Counted from the stretch's first letter, positions 35,690 through 49,295 are shown. The stretch is 64,000 bases of DNA from Sphagnum compactum (GCA_965153455.1 OZ234504.1:3348001-3412000), one strand, 5' to 3'. The notes: generated by a model not told the origin, from the sequence alone. A program made the numbers and translations.

Positions 35690-37900
35690 CGGAACCACAA
35701 CAAGAATGAACACAAAACTGTGCTAATCACATACTAGGAGGACAACCCATCATCATCAATAAGATTTTATGAAGGAGGAATTTAGTATGCAACCTATAAG
35801 AGTGTTGTACCATCTACATAAACATCTAAAGGAAGTATTCTAGTATTTTAAACACAATAGATTCCAAGATTTTTCAATCAAGAGGCATAGCTAGGATGTT
35901 CCAACACATTGAACATTATAAAAATTAAAAAAAAGACTTAAATTATAGCAAAAGTAACATGAAGCTAAAAAGCTAAACTTGGAAAAGAAACTCTAGTTTG
36001 TAGAACAGGAATTGGAATCCATGAGGCATCAGTTAAGTCGTAGAAAATTTCAAATAAAAAACTATTATAGGCTAAGGAATAGCAGTTAAACAAGCTACAT
36101 ATGAATTTTTTTAAATGGGTCAAAGGAAACACACTTTGGAACAACAATTGGAATCCATGGACAAGATAAAGGTGGAGAGAGACTTGTTAAAGTAGAATCA
36201 AGAGTCCTTAGGATTAGAAATATTGGGATTTGAAGAAAACAAACGCATCCTTTTGAAGTTCAATGTACAACATTGCAAAGGGATACATTTTGGATCATAC
36301 TTAAAAGAACAAAAAACAAAGATTTTATAACTCAAATAAAATATTTAGGGGAAAAAACATGGTAAAGTATACAAAAAAATTGTTGAAAAAATATCAAGTT
36401 AAAAAAGAGGCATTTTTTCACGAAAAAAAAAAAAGTAGATTCAAATTTTACTTAAATTTCATTTTGAAACTATTGAGCCCTCAATTGGGGTTATTGTAAA
36501 TCAACTACAAAATACAAAAACTTTGGAATAATAAAAGCAGGGAATAAATAGCTTTATAATTAACTAATCAATATGGTGTTCAAACCTACTTTTTCATTAG
36601 AAAATTTAATGAAATACACATGTATGAAGTTATAGCATGAAAATCATTGTATATTCAAGGGCTTCACCAAAAAACAAATCTACTTTCTTTTTGGTAAAAT
36701 ATACTTGACACATATTTGAATCAAATGTTACACTATAGAAAATAGGTTTTAAAAACTACTTGCATTTTTAAAAGTCTACTTGAAACCTACTTTTACAATG
36801 TAAAATTTAAAAATCAATGCATAATAATGAAGAAGTATCTTGTTATTCATCATTCAACTAAAAAGATTGAATGTATAACAATATTGTGATGGATTTTTGT
36901 CCTACTTTTTGTTCACTTGACAAGTAGACTGGTAAGTACTTTTAGTTGTATACTTCACGTGTTTTCACCCTTAAATTGTTGTACACTAGAAGAATGATGC
37001 AATCTTCATAAAGAATTAGACTCAGGCTAGCTATAATAGGGCAATTCAAACATTTTAACATAATGTTAGGCACATACAAATAACCATGGACAAGTTGGAA
37101 AGTATGGAACCATACTTTTTCAAAGCATAGATTTTGAGATAACTTATTGATGCACAACACTATTTTCAGGATTAAACATAAATCCATGGAGCTAGAGGCA
37201 TTAGACATTGATGTCCAATGGAACTTAGTGTAGGATATTTTGCAAAAGGATGTACATAATTTGTTTGATGAACATAAAACAAACGAAGTTAGGTACAAGA
37301 GAAACTTCAAAGTGTATAGGGAAGTTTATCTTGACTTTGTCTATGAATCCCTTCCTATAACCCTAGAAGATAGTTTTGTAGAATTTGACAAGGAGTAATA
37401 TCGAACAAGTTTCAAGTGGAAAAACACCATAGGTATAATCAAAGGCGCCTAAAGAAATGAAGGGTACTAGAGGTGGAATGGAGGATGGTCTTATTGAACA
37501 AGAGGACATACCAATAGTGGAACAAGCTATAGCCGTATTCATAGGAGCTTAGGAATAATTAAAGCATAAGGAATTGGAAACTACAAGTTTTATTAAGTAC
37601 GTGACAACATAAGCTACATTTCAATCTACAGTTTATGGTACAACCATTGAAGAAGTACAACAATTGTTTCATCAATAGATACCATAAACTTAGTTTAAAA
37701 TTGAGGGGTTAAGTATAACAAAGGTCATGCAACTAACAACTTAGAATGGTAATGAATCTATTCATATATATGTTGTTCAAGAAGTGCAAATAGTCCATTT
37801 ACAACATATAAAATAATTTTGTAATTGTTATCTGCCATTGCAAATATTACTTTGCTATTCACAAGATTTTGAGGACATAATCCAAAGTATGGGGGGGGGG
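35690..37900 (+). pseudogene. Decayed, unidentified coding sequence (likely mobile-element polyprotein)
   Basis: Protein-like frames can be read in blocks but are full of stops. About 35700-36250 yields a lysine/glutamine-rich, coiled-coil-like stretch (KKLNLEKKL, ELESMRHQLSRRKFQIKNY). About 37190-37890 yields a second block (DVHNLFDEHKTNEVRYKRNF, VYREVYLDFVYESLP, FKIEGLSITKVMQL). In the second block I count eleven in-frame stops, all TAA or TAG; the first also has two TGA. All are one C-to-T step from Gln or Arg codons. It ends at a 10-G run (37891-37900) followed by TAATGTTAAG, which could be a polypurine tract next to a 3' LTR. I do not recognise the family. Confidence 0.4.
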
Positions 37901-38719
37901 TAATGTTAAGTGCATACTTGTGCTATCACTATAGGACAAAGTGGACATATGTGTTGTCATTATAGCGAAGAATGAGGCTTGGGTTGGTTAGGACTAAACA
38001 AAAGACAATTTGAATTAGTATTCATGGCAAGAAATTGGGAATGACATTGGTGAAGTTTTGAATTTTGAATTGTTATGTCTTAGTAATTTTGTTGTTGAAG
38101 AAGTTCATGCTATAGTAAGAGGAAGAGACTTGATGGAGAAGAACAATTTTGATAACATTGTATTGTTTTTTATTTTTGTTTTCAATTCCATACTGCTTTG
38201 AATTTTGTTTTAAGTTCATTGTAGATATGACTTTGGTTCAAATATGGATTTAGGAGCATTTTGATAGACTTTCATTCGAATATGTTATTAATGATATGTT
38301 TAAGTACATAATTAAAAATTGGACTAGTAGATGAAAATTAACATTTACCAAGATGTTATCATCAATTTTATTACACTATTTAACCTTTACAAAAAAATTT
38401 AAGTTTATTCAATTAAACTTTCACAATATAATTGACAATTGTTTTGGGGTTAATATAAAACAATTTCCTATTTATTTTCACTTCATAAATTTCAAAATTA
38501 ATTTTTTTCATTTATTTAATATTTGAAAGAATGTATTATATTATTCCTTTTGACCTCCCCCCCCAAAACAATATGGAATAAAAGTGAAGGTGTTATTTTA
38601 ATTAGGTTTTCATAATCAACAAAGAAAACATTCTAAATGATTCTTAGGTAACATGTAAGGTACATACACACAATTTACACAAATAACTTAGTGGTTGTTA
38701 AATCAGTTTTAAAAAACTT
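37901..38719. other. AT-rich DNA, possible LTR remnant
   Basis: Begins TGTTAAGTGC just after the G run. No second copy exists in the window to define an LTR. Otherwise AT-rich with no gene. Confidence 0.3.
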
Positions 38720-39225
38720 GAAATACCAATTAGTGGCAACCGAATAGTTTTCATTGTGAGGATTTTATTTTTTTTTGATGGCCACCAAGTGGTTTCAGAC
38801 ATGGAGAAGAAAACCATTTAGTGGCCATTAGGTGGTTTCCATTCTTAAAAAAAAGAAATAAAAAAACCCACCTCAGGCGGAAAGAAAAAAAAAACACTTG
38901 GTGGCCATTAGGTGGTTTCCATCATGAAAAAAAAGAAGAAACAAATAAACCCACCTTAGGCGCAAAAAAGAAAAGAAAAAAGTAAAAAAAACCACCTTAG
39001 GTGCAAAAAAGAAAAATAAACATTTGATGACCATTAATGGATTTTTGTCACCAAAAAAAGAAATGGAAAAAAAGAACCTTATGTGTGAAAAAGAAAAATC
39101 AGGTAATGCTTTTAGTCACACAAAAGGAAATAAGGAAATGAAAAAAACCACCTTGGTTGTGAAGTAAAGGAATTTCCATCAAAAAAAAAAATTCATGGTG
39201 GCCAACAAGTGGTTGTTGTTGGGCC
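38720..39225 (+). repeat. Degenerate GTGGCCATTAGGTGG tandem repeat
   Basis: About five to six units, each with GTGGCCA(T/C)(T/C)A(A)GTGG, then an A-rich AAAAGAAA stretch and CCACCTTAGGCG. Unit length drifts around 80 bp. Related words return at 43940-44060. Confidence 0.75.
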
Positions 39226-39304
39226 CCAATTAGCTTAACCCAATTTTGGTTAAGCATAAGTAAGTCGGCTAATGAAGTTTTGGGGTTTAACCTGAGATTC
39301 GTGG

Positions 39305-40701
39305 CACTACTAGGAAACATTCACTAACCCATTTCACTAAGAGGCCTTAAAAATGAAACGAGTTCACTAGTTAATGTTTTAACTTAGTGCAATTTCACCA
39401 TGGGTGAAATCATTTACACCTAATCACTAAGGTTCACTTTTTATTATTCAAATTGTTTACAAATTAATAGAAATATATACTTAATTGAATGTAAATATTT
39501 ATTAATTTATGAAGAGATTTGGTACTCATACAACTTTTAAAACATGTTATAATTTTTATTAAATCTATTTTTATGAATGAAAAGACCTTTCCACAAAATT
39601 AGATGAAAATATTCTTCAAAATAAACTTCAATAAAATTATTTAAAATATAATATATGTAGAAAATAATAATTAAAAAGTTTACATATGATGTTAGTATTG
39701 TACATAATGTTAATATTTTATATAACATTACAAAGTATCTAAAAAATATTATTATGTGATTAAATATATATTTAAAATGTGGGGACACGTAATATAATAT
39801 TAAATATCACTATCAACAATAAAATATTTGGAAAAAAAAAAATCAAAGTTGGTTTTAAATTGACTTATTCACAAATTATGTTATTTGAAAAAACAAAAAC
39901 TTCAAAAGACCATTGTTGAAATGCATTAAATTGCAAGCTTCAAATGTATATTTAGTCAAATTAAACAGAAACTATTTTTTTAAAAATGTTAAAGATGTGT
40001 ATGTTTCGAAAAAAAAAATTAGAATGAAGTTTAAAATTTTTCATTTGGACAAAATATTAGAAAGATAATAATGGTTTTTTTAAAAAAAAACTTCAAAACA
40101 TCATTTTTGAAATATATTGAATTGCAGAATTCAAATGCATTTTTAGTCAAATTGAATAATTATTTTTTCTTAAAAATATTAAAAATGTGTACATCTTGGA
40201 AAAATATTTTAAATTTAGTTTAATTTTCATAGTATGAAAAAAAAGAGTTAAAATTGGATTTTGCAAAAATTTGGAATAAACAATGTATTAAATACAATCA
40301 TCACTTCATTTGTTTCAAATCAAATGAGGTCATTGGATCGCAAAGGCAATAGATTATCATCTTGAAGGCCAAGGTTCAAATCTTGTTAAAATTTTCCATG
40401 TGTTCAATGGTGTGTGTTGATAGTTGTATATAAATAACATTTTTATTAAGAATATACATTGAAAAATTTGAATTAATATTACATAAAATATTTTTAAATT
40501 CAAAAAATATTAATTTGAATGATAAATGCCATTTCTAATTGGTAGTTTCTAATTTGATTAATTTTTAATGAATTTGCCTGTCCATACCAACCTATCGTCG
40601 CTCTTTACGTGGTTTGGTGAATTCATTAGTTTTCTAATCTAATGAATAAATGATGATTTCATTTAAATGGCTAGTGAATTAAGGACACATTTGTACTAGT
40701 G
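39305..40701. mobile_element. Non-autonomous CACTA transposon, copy C
   Basis: Starts CACTACTAGG and ends ...TTGTACTAGTG, with TTCACTA words near both ends. Flanking trinucleotides are TGG and TGA, an imperfect match. The interior holds a ~190-bp tandem duplication (about 39895-40082 and 40083-40260) and a tRNA-like module at about 40322-40384 (GGTTCAAATC as box B). No transposase. Confidence 0.7.
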
Positions 40702-41058
40702 TGAGGATAGGATAAAATGTTGATCTTATCTAGGATGGACTGTTAGGGGATGGGTGGCTTGGCTATACTAGTGTGAGGATAGAATAAGGTGTTCGGGGTA
40801 GGATAATTGGATTAAATTAAAACAAGGTTATTGTGTCTTGACCTTGGCCGAATAAATCTACCAAATAAAGAGGTATTGATATGGTGAAGGTGGCTTGTAG
40901 GAAAGCGTTAGAAACTAAATTTAGGTCAAAATAACAACCATTTTTCTTTTTGAAGCTTGTTGACCACCTTCAGTTTTTTAAGTGATGAATGTGTATGAGG
41001 AAGTGGGAGAAAGTGAGGAGTGATGATGAATATTGTCAGAGTTGGGTTAAAAAGGGGA
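40702..41058. other. Purine-rich DNA between two CACTA elements
   Basis: Contains TACTAGTGTGAGGATA twice, once across the right end of CACTA copy C (40694-40709) and again near 40767. No gene. Confidence 0.4.
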
Positions 41059-42783
41059 CACTACACCAAAATGCGACCTAGTTCACTCTAGGTTTCACTA
41101 GATTTTGAGTGAATTTGTACATTTTTACCATCGTAAAATTGGTCAACCCCTAAGTGAACAGGGACTAGTTGTTACAAATAACGAATTGGTCCATTAGTAC
41201 TTAGTGAAATACAAATTTACTAAGCCATTTCACTGGCTAGTTAATTAACTAAACAACATGGAAATCAATGAAATTTAAATTATTTAATATTTAATGTTAT
41301 TGATAAATTCATGATTTCAGCTTATGAATTATTGACACGTGTCATTACCTATGTTAATTTAAAAACCTAACCTAGGTACAAAGACCATGTAATCAACCTG
41401 AGTAGACACCTACTCTATGAAATTACATAGGAAATATTTGGTCAACTTATCACTGTTGACCACAAACACACCATTTGTGAGGTTTGATCCTTTGACCTTT
41501 AGGATGGAGTCAAACACCCCTACCATCAATGTGTTACATTGCATTCTAGTTATCAAATATTTCATTTTAAACATTACAAAAATATAAACTTTGAAAATTC
41601 ATATCTTATTGATATTTTGTCCAAATGAAATGATTAAAGTATAATTAAATCTTTTTCGATAATGTACATAATTACATTTATTTCCTTGTGAAAGTGTAAA
41701 ATCATTTGAACAATGTTTTTTTGAATATCATTATTCAATAACATTTCCATGACCATTTTTTTGAAATTAAAAAAAAATGGATAAAGTTTTTGCTAATATA
41801 ATAATACTACTTATGTTCGGTTACTTTTAGTTATTCTAGGACTACTTTTCATTATTCTAAGTTGTTTCACCCTACATTATTTATGGTTATTTATGGTTAC
41901 TCTTATTTATTTTTGGTTATTTTTAGTTATTTCACTATTGATGGTTATTTTATTAGTGGATTTTTTGGTTATTCTAATTTATACATGACTATTGGTGGCT
42001 ATTTTATAATAGGCCATTGGTGGTTATCTTATTGGTGGCTAATGATGATTATTCTATTGGTGGCTATTTTATTATAAGTTATTATTGGATATTTTAGGTT
42101 ATATTATCATAGGCTATTAGTATTTATTTTATTGTAGGCTATTTTAAATTATTTTTCATAAGCTATTATTGGTTGTTTTAGGTTATTTTACCTTAGGTCA
42201 CTATATTATATTTTATATTATTTTAAATTTTTATATTTAGGATAAAATAACTTATAATAACATGAAATAGAATGACTTTGAATAATTTAAAGTATAACTT
42301 GAAATAACATATATTAACTTAAAATAAAATAACTTAAAGTATAGCCTAAGGTTAGTTGAATAATAAAGTAAAGTAATAAACTTTAATAACTTAAAGTAAA
42401 AAACCTATAATAAGCTAGTTAATATACCTTAAGGTAGAATAATGTATAATATTTTAGAGTATAATAATTTATAATATCCTATTATAACTTATAATAACTT
42501 AAGGTATAAGTTAGAATAACTGAGGTAGCTTAAAATAATATAAGATACATCATAAAGTAACATAGGATATTTAAAACAACAACATAAAAATAAACCTATT
42601 TACCACAATAAATTATAATAATAAATTACGTCAACTAATAATGAAACACGATGTTTAAATAGTGATATTATAATGAAATGACTTTAACCAGGGTGAAATC
42701 ATTAAAGTGCAGTGAACTTATTTCACTTTTAAGGTTCGAAAGTGATTTAAGCTAGTGAACTACACCCCACTTTTGTATTAGTG
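41059..42783 (-). mobile_element. Non-autonomous CACTA transposon, copy B
   Basis: Begins CACTACACCAAAATGCG, ends TTTTGTATTAGTG, and is flanked by a perfect 3-bp duplication GGA (41056-41058 and 42784-42786), the length expected for CACTA insertions. It is an inverted relative of copy A along almost its whole length, including the GACACGTGTCA word, the tRNA-like module and the AT-rich palindromic core, but with only a few 25-bp units. No transposase. Confidence 0.88.
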
Positions 42784-42786
42784 GGA

Positions 42787-44060
42787 CTAGACGTATGATA
42801 AGGAGGTAAGACCATGGGAGGAACTATTGCATCATGAGAAGGTGAGCTACCCAAATGTGTATAATGGAGATGGAGGTGGAAGAATCGCTGGTGGGTGATG
42901 GCAACTTATTTAGGGAAGTTTTGGTGGAATGTTTCCACTCAAAGGTGTACGATGGTAGAAGTACATAGTCCTTGTGTTAGGTTTGGTAAATGAAGTAGAA
43001 TAGGAGGATGAGGAGGAGAAGGAAGGGGCTGACTTGAGAAGGACATAGTAAGTTTTTTTTCTCGTGTGAGAATAAGGGAAGTAGCAAAAGGAGGATTGGT
43101 TTTAAGGAGCTTGAACAGGTAGTGTTTGTTAGTAGGGCTGGAAGTGGAAAATGAAAAAATTAGAGAAAGAAAGGGAGAAGGTAAAGTTATTTATAGGCAG
43201 GAAAATGTTGCATTAGGCATGAGTAAAAATTTGGTTGGAGTAGGAGATCCCTAGCTAGGAATTAAGGACTCCAATGTAAATCTTTTTTTATTTTTGATGT
43301 GTGAAACTTTGATTAGAAGAAATCTTGTTCTAATTACTACATGTTGTCTATGTGTGTTCCTAGATGCAATTTACTAGTTTAGGGTTATCGTTAGTTATAG
43401 CATGTGTAAGGGGACATGATTGTGAACAGGGAAGGTAGTTGCTATCTAAATAAGATAAGGTGGGATTGAATAGAATACCTACGTAGAGATAGGGGGTTCA
43501 TTATTAACTATGACATTTCTTGGAAGTCTTTTAAGGGCGAAGGGGGGGAATGGCTCATAGTAAGTTGTTAGGCCGAGTTAATTTTTTGTTTAGTAGTTGT
43601 TGTGTAGATAAGACAATAGGGAAAGTGGCGAATTCTCGATGGGCAGAAGATCAGACTTGTGCATAAAGTTAATTAGGTTGTCTTAAGCAAAAGATAAAGG
43701 TAGAGATATTTTAGGCGATTTGGTTGTAACTTGTCCTTATAGGTTTTATTATATTGATGTGACTGGGTTAACTTGGAGTTGGGATAAAAGTGGCTAGAAA
43801 GGTGATTACCAAATTGTGACATCCCTAGGATGTTCTCCAAGGTGTAGGGGGGAGTGACTCAAGTAAAGGTGTTAGGAAGGTGTTAATTTTGTGCCTAATA
43901 GTTGTCATTGTGAAGAAAAGAACCTTTCTCTTGCAGGAACAAAAAGATATGTGATCACTAGGTGGTTTTGGTCATGAAAAATAAAAACTTTCTATTGTGG
44001 AAAAAATAGACGGTGGCCACCAAATGGGTGCAAGGTGCATTTGGTCTAAGAAGAAAAAAG
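42787..44060. other. G/A-rich intergenic DNA
   Basis: Plus strand rich in GGAG, GAGGA and GGTGG words, unlike the A/T desert. Together with 38720-39304 and 40702-41058 it may be one old repeat interrupted by two CACTA elements. No conserved coding frame was recognised. Confidence 0.4.
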
Positions 44061-45526
44061 AAAAAAAAAGAAAATTTTTTTTCAAAGAAAACAAAAACTA
44101 ATTAATTATTAAATTTTCAAAAAACATTGTTGGAATTTTGTAAAGTGAATGAGAGGTATAAGGCATATTATACACCTTTTTATTTGTAAATTGTATGAAA
44201 TTCAACTTTACATAAATGATATACTAGATAAAATGTAGTGTTATTAACCACATTCCTTATTATATTTTTAAAAATGAGAGGCATCAAACATAATTCACAT
44301 TTAATATTTATATGATTGGTGAAAGTTCAACTTTGGGCAAATGATATGTCTTTAAATGTAATGTTACTAATGATAGTTTTTATTGCAATTCCTAAAATGA
44401 TAGGAAAATTAAATTTTTGTCATTGAACATTTATCATATTTTTTTAGTTTTTTTGTCCTTTTTGAAATATCTTCATGGCCATGGGTGCACCAAATGAAGG
44501 TTTACAAAATATCTTTGAACTCCAAAAACAAAGGAGCAAACAAAAAATGAGGTTAAAAAAAAAAGACAAACTTGTCCAATGAGATGAAAAAAATATTTAG
44601 AACCCCTACATCCAAACCTCATACATTTCCTCATTTTTACCCACTTTAAGCGATCTAAATAGTTCTAAGTGTGTCAATTGAAGGTCTACAAAAACTTCTT
44701 TGAACTTCATCCACGATAGAGCAATGCCCAAAAATCTTAAGCTTCAACACATAAATTATTTAAATTACTTTCATTGAATATTTATCCCTTTCATTTTCAA
44801 AGGACATATCTTGGCCATTTCTTGACAAATTTGAACAATTTTTGTGGCGTTGGATGCACCAAGTGGAAGGCTACATCTCTTTCAACTCCAAATGCAACAA
44901 AGACATGTCTATGGATTTTTGTGTTTCATTAACAAATTAAGTGTTTGATGATTGACTTAGTCATCTAATTTTAAGCAAAGGATGTGGGATAAAATATAGT
45001 TGTACTAACAAGACTCCCTATTGTTCTTTCTACTAATTATTTAATGGGTGCCCCAATAGTTTTATTATCTTGTTTTTTTTAAGGAGCCACATTGATTGGA
45101 ACATAATGAGAAAAAAATCTAAAACAAAAGTTCTCCCCAGCTATTCCCAACCCCAAAACAAAAAAACTAATCCCCCCACAATGAATGTTAAGCCTTCTTA
45201 AGAGGTGCATGAACTTTCTATTTCAAAACACTATTGGTCACAATGTTAAAATTGGGCTAATACCCCTTTCTAAGAGTGTGGGTACCTATTGTACTATGTT
45301 GGTTAAATATTTATTGTGAAAACTATTAATTAGTTGTGGCATGTGCCCCAATTTTATTTTATTTTATTTGTTATGGGCCTTGTTCATTGGCCCAACAAAA
45401 AAAACTCCAAAACTTTATTAGATATTCTTCCAAACAAAAGCTTTTACTCTCAAAATAAAATTATAATCTACGTCTTCCATGTTGCCCCACCTATATAAGT
45501 TACAAGAGCACATGTTTTAGCAAATG
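44061..45526. other. AT-rich DNA with degenerate repeats
   Basis: A theme of TGCACCAA(A/G)TG-AAGG-CTACA followed by TTTGAACTCCA recurs near 44485, 44670 and 44855. No gene. Confidence 0.4.
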
Positions 45527-45945
45527 AGATGGGATAAAAGTGAAGTGCTATTGGGAACATCTTGAAAACTTTGGGAACATGTTACAAATATAGTGAGAAC
45601 ATATGTGAACAACAAAAATCCAAAACTCCTCACCTTCTCCCCTGCCCCCCCCACCCAATGATATGTAATAAAATTGAGGTGCTAGTGGGAACACCTTGGG
45701 AACTTGAGAAACACATAGAGAATTCAATGATATCAAGGTGGGAAATCCAAGGACCCCCTCCCCCCCAACTTCCCCCATAAAAACCAATATGAGATAAAAA
45801 AATCATGTGCAATTGAGAACATCTTGGTAACTTGGGAAACATGTTGGGAATTCATTGCAAACATAGTGGGAATACATTGTGAATAACAAAAAAATCCCAA
45901 AAATTCAAGAGCCCATCCTCCCCTAATCCCCCCCCCCAAACAGTG
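45527..45945 (+). repeat. Three tandem ~130-bp units ending in C-rich tracts
   Basis: Units at about 45527-45659, 45660-45785 and 45787-45945 share GGGATAAAA-type starts, GGGAACATCTTG-AACTTGGGAA(A)CA and AATCCAA, and each closes with a CCCCTCCCCCC-type run. Confidence 0.85.
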
Positions 45946-47908
45946 GACTTTTTAAGTGCATATTGGATCATCTCATCGGTTGAACACAATTTCTATTTCT
46001 AAATATACTTTAAAACTCCCATACCTAAGAACAACTTTTTGGAGAGGGTTAAATAAATAAATACCCAACCTTCCCCTTCTCCTTAAATTATAAGTTTATC
46101 CTATTTCATTTCATCCTCACCCCCATTCAACTTTAGAAAGAACGAAACCTACACCTAAACTTGTAACCTTATTCATTAAGCTTCCTGGTAATTCTTGACC
46201 CCCTTAGAAGGAGTTCTCACCAGCCTCTCTCCTAGAGAGAGAGACAAGGCAACAAAGAATTGAGTTAGAAAGATACACAAAACAAAAGTTGGGTTGCAAT
46301 GGAATCAATTTGCAATTTGGCATCCTTTGATCCCTTTTTGCATGCATTCATGTACAGGCTTTGGTACTAGAGAAGGTAGGTACCACCAACCATTTTGCAC
46401 CAACCTAGGAACCTTATAAGGCATAAGGCCCACCATGGAAATAAAATGCACTCTATGGGGAGCATTCTTTGATCTAAAGGCCTTTTAGGGAAAAAAAATG
46501 CTGCTATTAGTATTGCCCTCTAGGCTTCAAGTTTTTGCCAATCTTTTCTTCTTTCAAAGAACATTATTATAATTACCCATTACCAAACCCCACCCTCCCA
46601 AGTGCCTCCCAATGCCTTAAGATTTTCATTGAAGTGAGTGACTGACATAGAACCAACTCTCAAGCCCAAAAGGGAAGAAGGTAGCTACCCGATGACTACG
46701 AAAGAGGCTCTTCTTTATCAATGCCCACAAAGCAATTTGCACTCCTACAAGTGTAGTTTGTGAGGGCACCTCCTTAAAAGTGGAATTTGATGTCTAGTGA
46801 ATGAATCTCAGTCAGTTAGTTGTCTTCTGTTTTTGCTTGTGAGTGTTTTGAGTTTTGGAAGGTGTAGTAGACTGCATGAGAGTCAAGGTGCCTTGCAGAC
46901 ACAACAAGCCACTAACTAAGCAACCAACCTCCCTAGAACTTCATGGGTGTCAAAGTGTGCACCCTGCATTGTAGAAAGAAGGTAATTAGCATCCTTTGAA
47001 ACATGCCTTTTCATAGCAGTATATCATGAACCATCTGTTGTTATTTTCCCCATCACTATTTGAAGACATGAAAGAACCATATGAAATTTTTGGCTTGTAT
47101 GTCAAAAGTGCACTTTGTATATGTATAGCTTTTGTACCAATGTTATGGTACACTCTTGTACCTTTTGGAATGGGAAACATTTTCCTTCATGATGTAAAAA
47201 TGCTTCTCCATGGAAAACCCTACCGAAGGATACAATCTTCCAATTTATTTATTTTTCTGTTCTTCAATTCAAATAAGTATAGAAAGCATATTGTGATCGG
47301 TGTCTACTTTTTTGACACAAAAAAATTGGGAAAATTTTGTTTCTCTAGTTTTAATTCAACTAAGCTTGCTTTTGGGACGGGGGGAGGAGGGGATGAGGAA
47401 TAAGACAATTTTTTGTTATCTCACTATTGAAAGAAAAACCATGGCTACAACTTGGAATATGATCGAATGATATGCTTTCACCTAAGTTAAATTTTATATT
47501 GTTATATAGCTAAAATGTTTGTATCAAATTCTTGGCCCTTTTTGAAGGATCCATTGTAATTTGCCACCACAAATTAGATGTCTCAAAACCATCCTTGACT
47601 CCTCCACTTGACCTTTGGAGGTTTACCGTTATTTTTGAGGTTCTGTGAAAATTTATTAGACAGCCTAGGGTTCTAGGTATCAAGTTTGGTGCCAATTGCA
47701 AAACCAACCTTGTGGTAAATTTTCTTAAGCAAGAATTAAGGGTAGATGAAGGGTTTACAATGTTGGGCAGTTTTTTTTTTTGAGAACCACCAATTCTAGT
47801 TTTGATAATGAGTTTTAAGAAACATTATCAAAAAATTGGTGTAAATTGATTGGTTTAATTTTTTTTTGACAAACGATAATTATCAGGTTTCAACCAAAAT
47901 TAGTTTTA
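45946..47908. other. Intergenic DNA
   Basis: Slightly more complex around 46100-47250, with a 125-codon plus-strand frame (47026-47403) that shows no recognised domain. No gene called. Confidence 0.4.
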
Positions 47909-49295
47909 GGTGAAAGCACACTAAGGTGGAGTATTTTTTGGCATATGTGAAGTCCATAGTGGTGTTAAAATAAAAATTTATTTTACACTGTAATAGAATA
48001 TATTATATTACACAAGTCATATGGCAAGGTTAAACAATTTTTTTTTTACTTCTAGATTTTATCAATTGTAAATAATTGCATCAAAAATTTACATTTAAAA
48101 AATGAGAAGTTGATTTATTAATTCAAATGAATAAAAGACTTTATAAAAACATTCATATTTCATTTATATTTCAATTTATGGTTGTTGAAATCTTTCAAAA
48201 AAAATTTCCTTTGTATCAATGGCATCACATTACTTTCTATGTTTAAAAAAATCACTAAATAAAAATTATAGTAAATGTAATGAGTCCATAATTATATGAT
48301 ATGGATTGTGACGCTACGTTTTTGGCACTTTAGAAGTCCAATATGGGTGAAATCACACTAAGCCCCCTCCAAATTGTAATCACATGTATAATCTTTCCAC
48401 AATTAAGTTATTTTTTATTTTAAAAGTATATTTGATTAGCTTAACACTTCATATAATCAATTATTTTGAAAAATTCAATAAACATTGAAGATTTTGAACG
48501 TATGGAGTATATTCGTGACAAAATAATACCCGTCACAAAGTTTGAAAATTTGAATATATATTTCAAAACTAAGGTTGTGGAAAAAATTCTTGGGTGAATA
48601 TTTTTATGGTGTATGATATTGATACACATCAATTAAATCTAGTACAATTTAGAAATTTAAAGTTTTTGGATGAAATTTCATTCAAAAAATTTGTTTTTTT
48701 GCATTTGTTTAATAATGAATGCATAATAATATCTTAATTATAAGAAAAACCACTACCATATCAATGAGGAAAAGATTTTAAAGATGGGCATTGCATTATT
48801 TTTTCAATTTTCTTTTGTTTGGTAATGTTTCATGAATTATAAACATGAGGCCCTATGGATGTTGAAAAATTGTAAGTTATATGTGGACATTGATTTTATC
48901 CAATCCTCATCATCTAACTGTTGAATTGAAATTAATTTTGACTCAAAATGAAGTTTGAATTTAAAAATGTTGTTGTGCAAATTCTAAAGTTTTTTACTTG
49001 TTTCTATGATAACCAAAGGATGCCATCAATATTTTAATTTATTGCATGTGATAATATTTGTTATACATCACCTTTTTTGAACAGAAGTGGTTCAGCCTTA
49101 GTGCGCTTTCATCCATATGTTATGGTAACTCAAAATTTATTCATGAAATTCATACAATGTGATCATATGACATGCAATATTTTTTTTTTGAATCATTTTC
49201 ACATATTATTCATTTATATTTTTTTCCATGGCCCACGATTGATAATTTAACAAGCTGTGATAGGATTATGTACTCCACTTTAATGTGCTTTCACC
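47909..49295. mobile_element. Putative MITE pair (nested inverted termini)
   Basis: A ~22-bp motif close to GGTGAAAGCACACTAAGGTGGA occurs forward at 47909-47930 and 48345-48366 and inverted at 49091-49114 and 49272-49295, so two inverted pairs are nested. Target duplications were not resolved. Confidence 0.5.
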
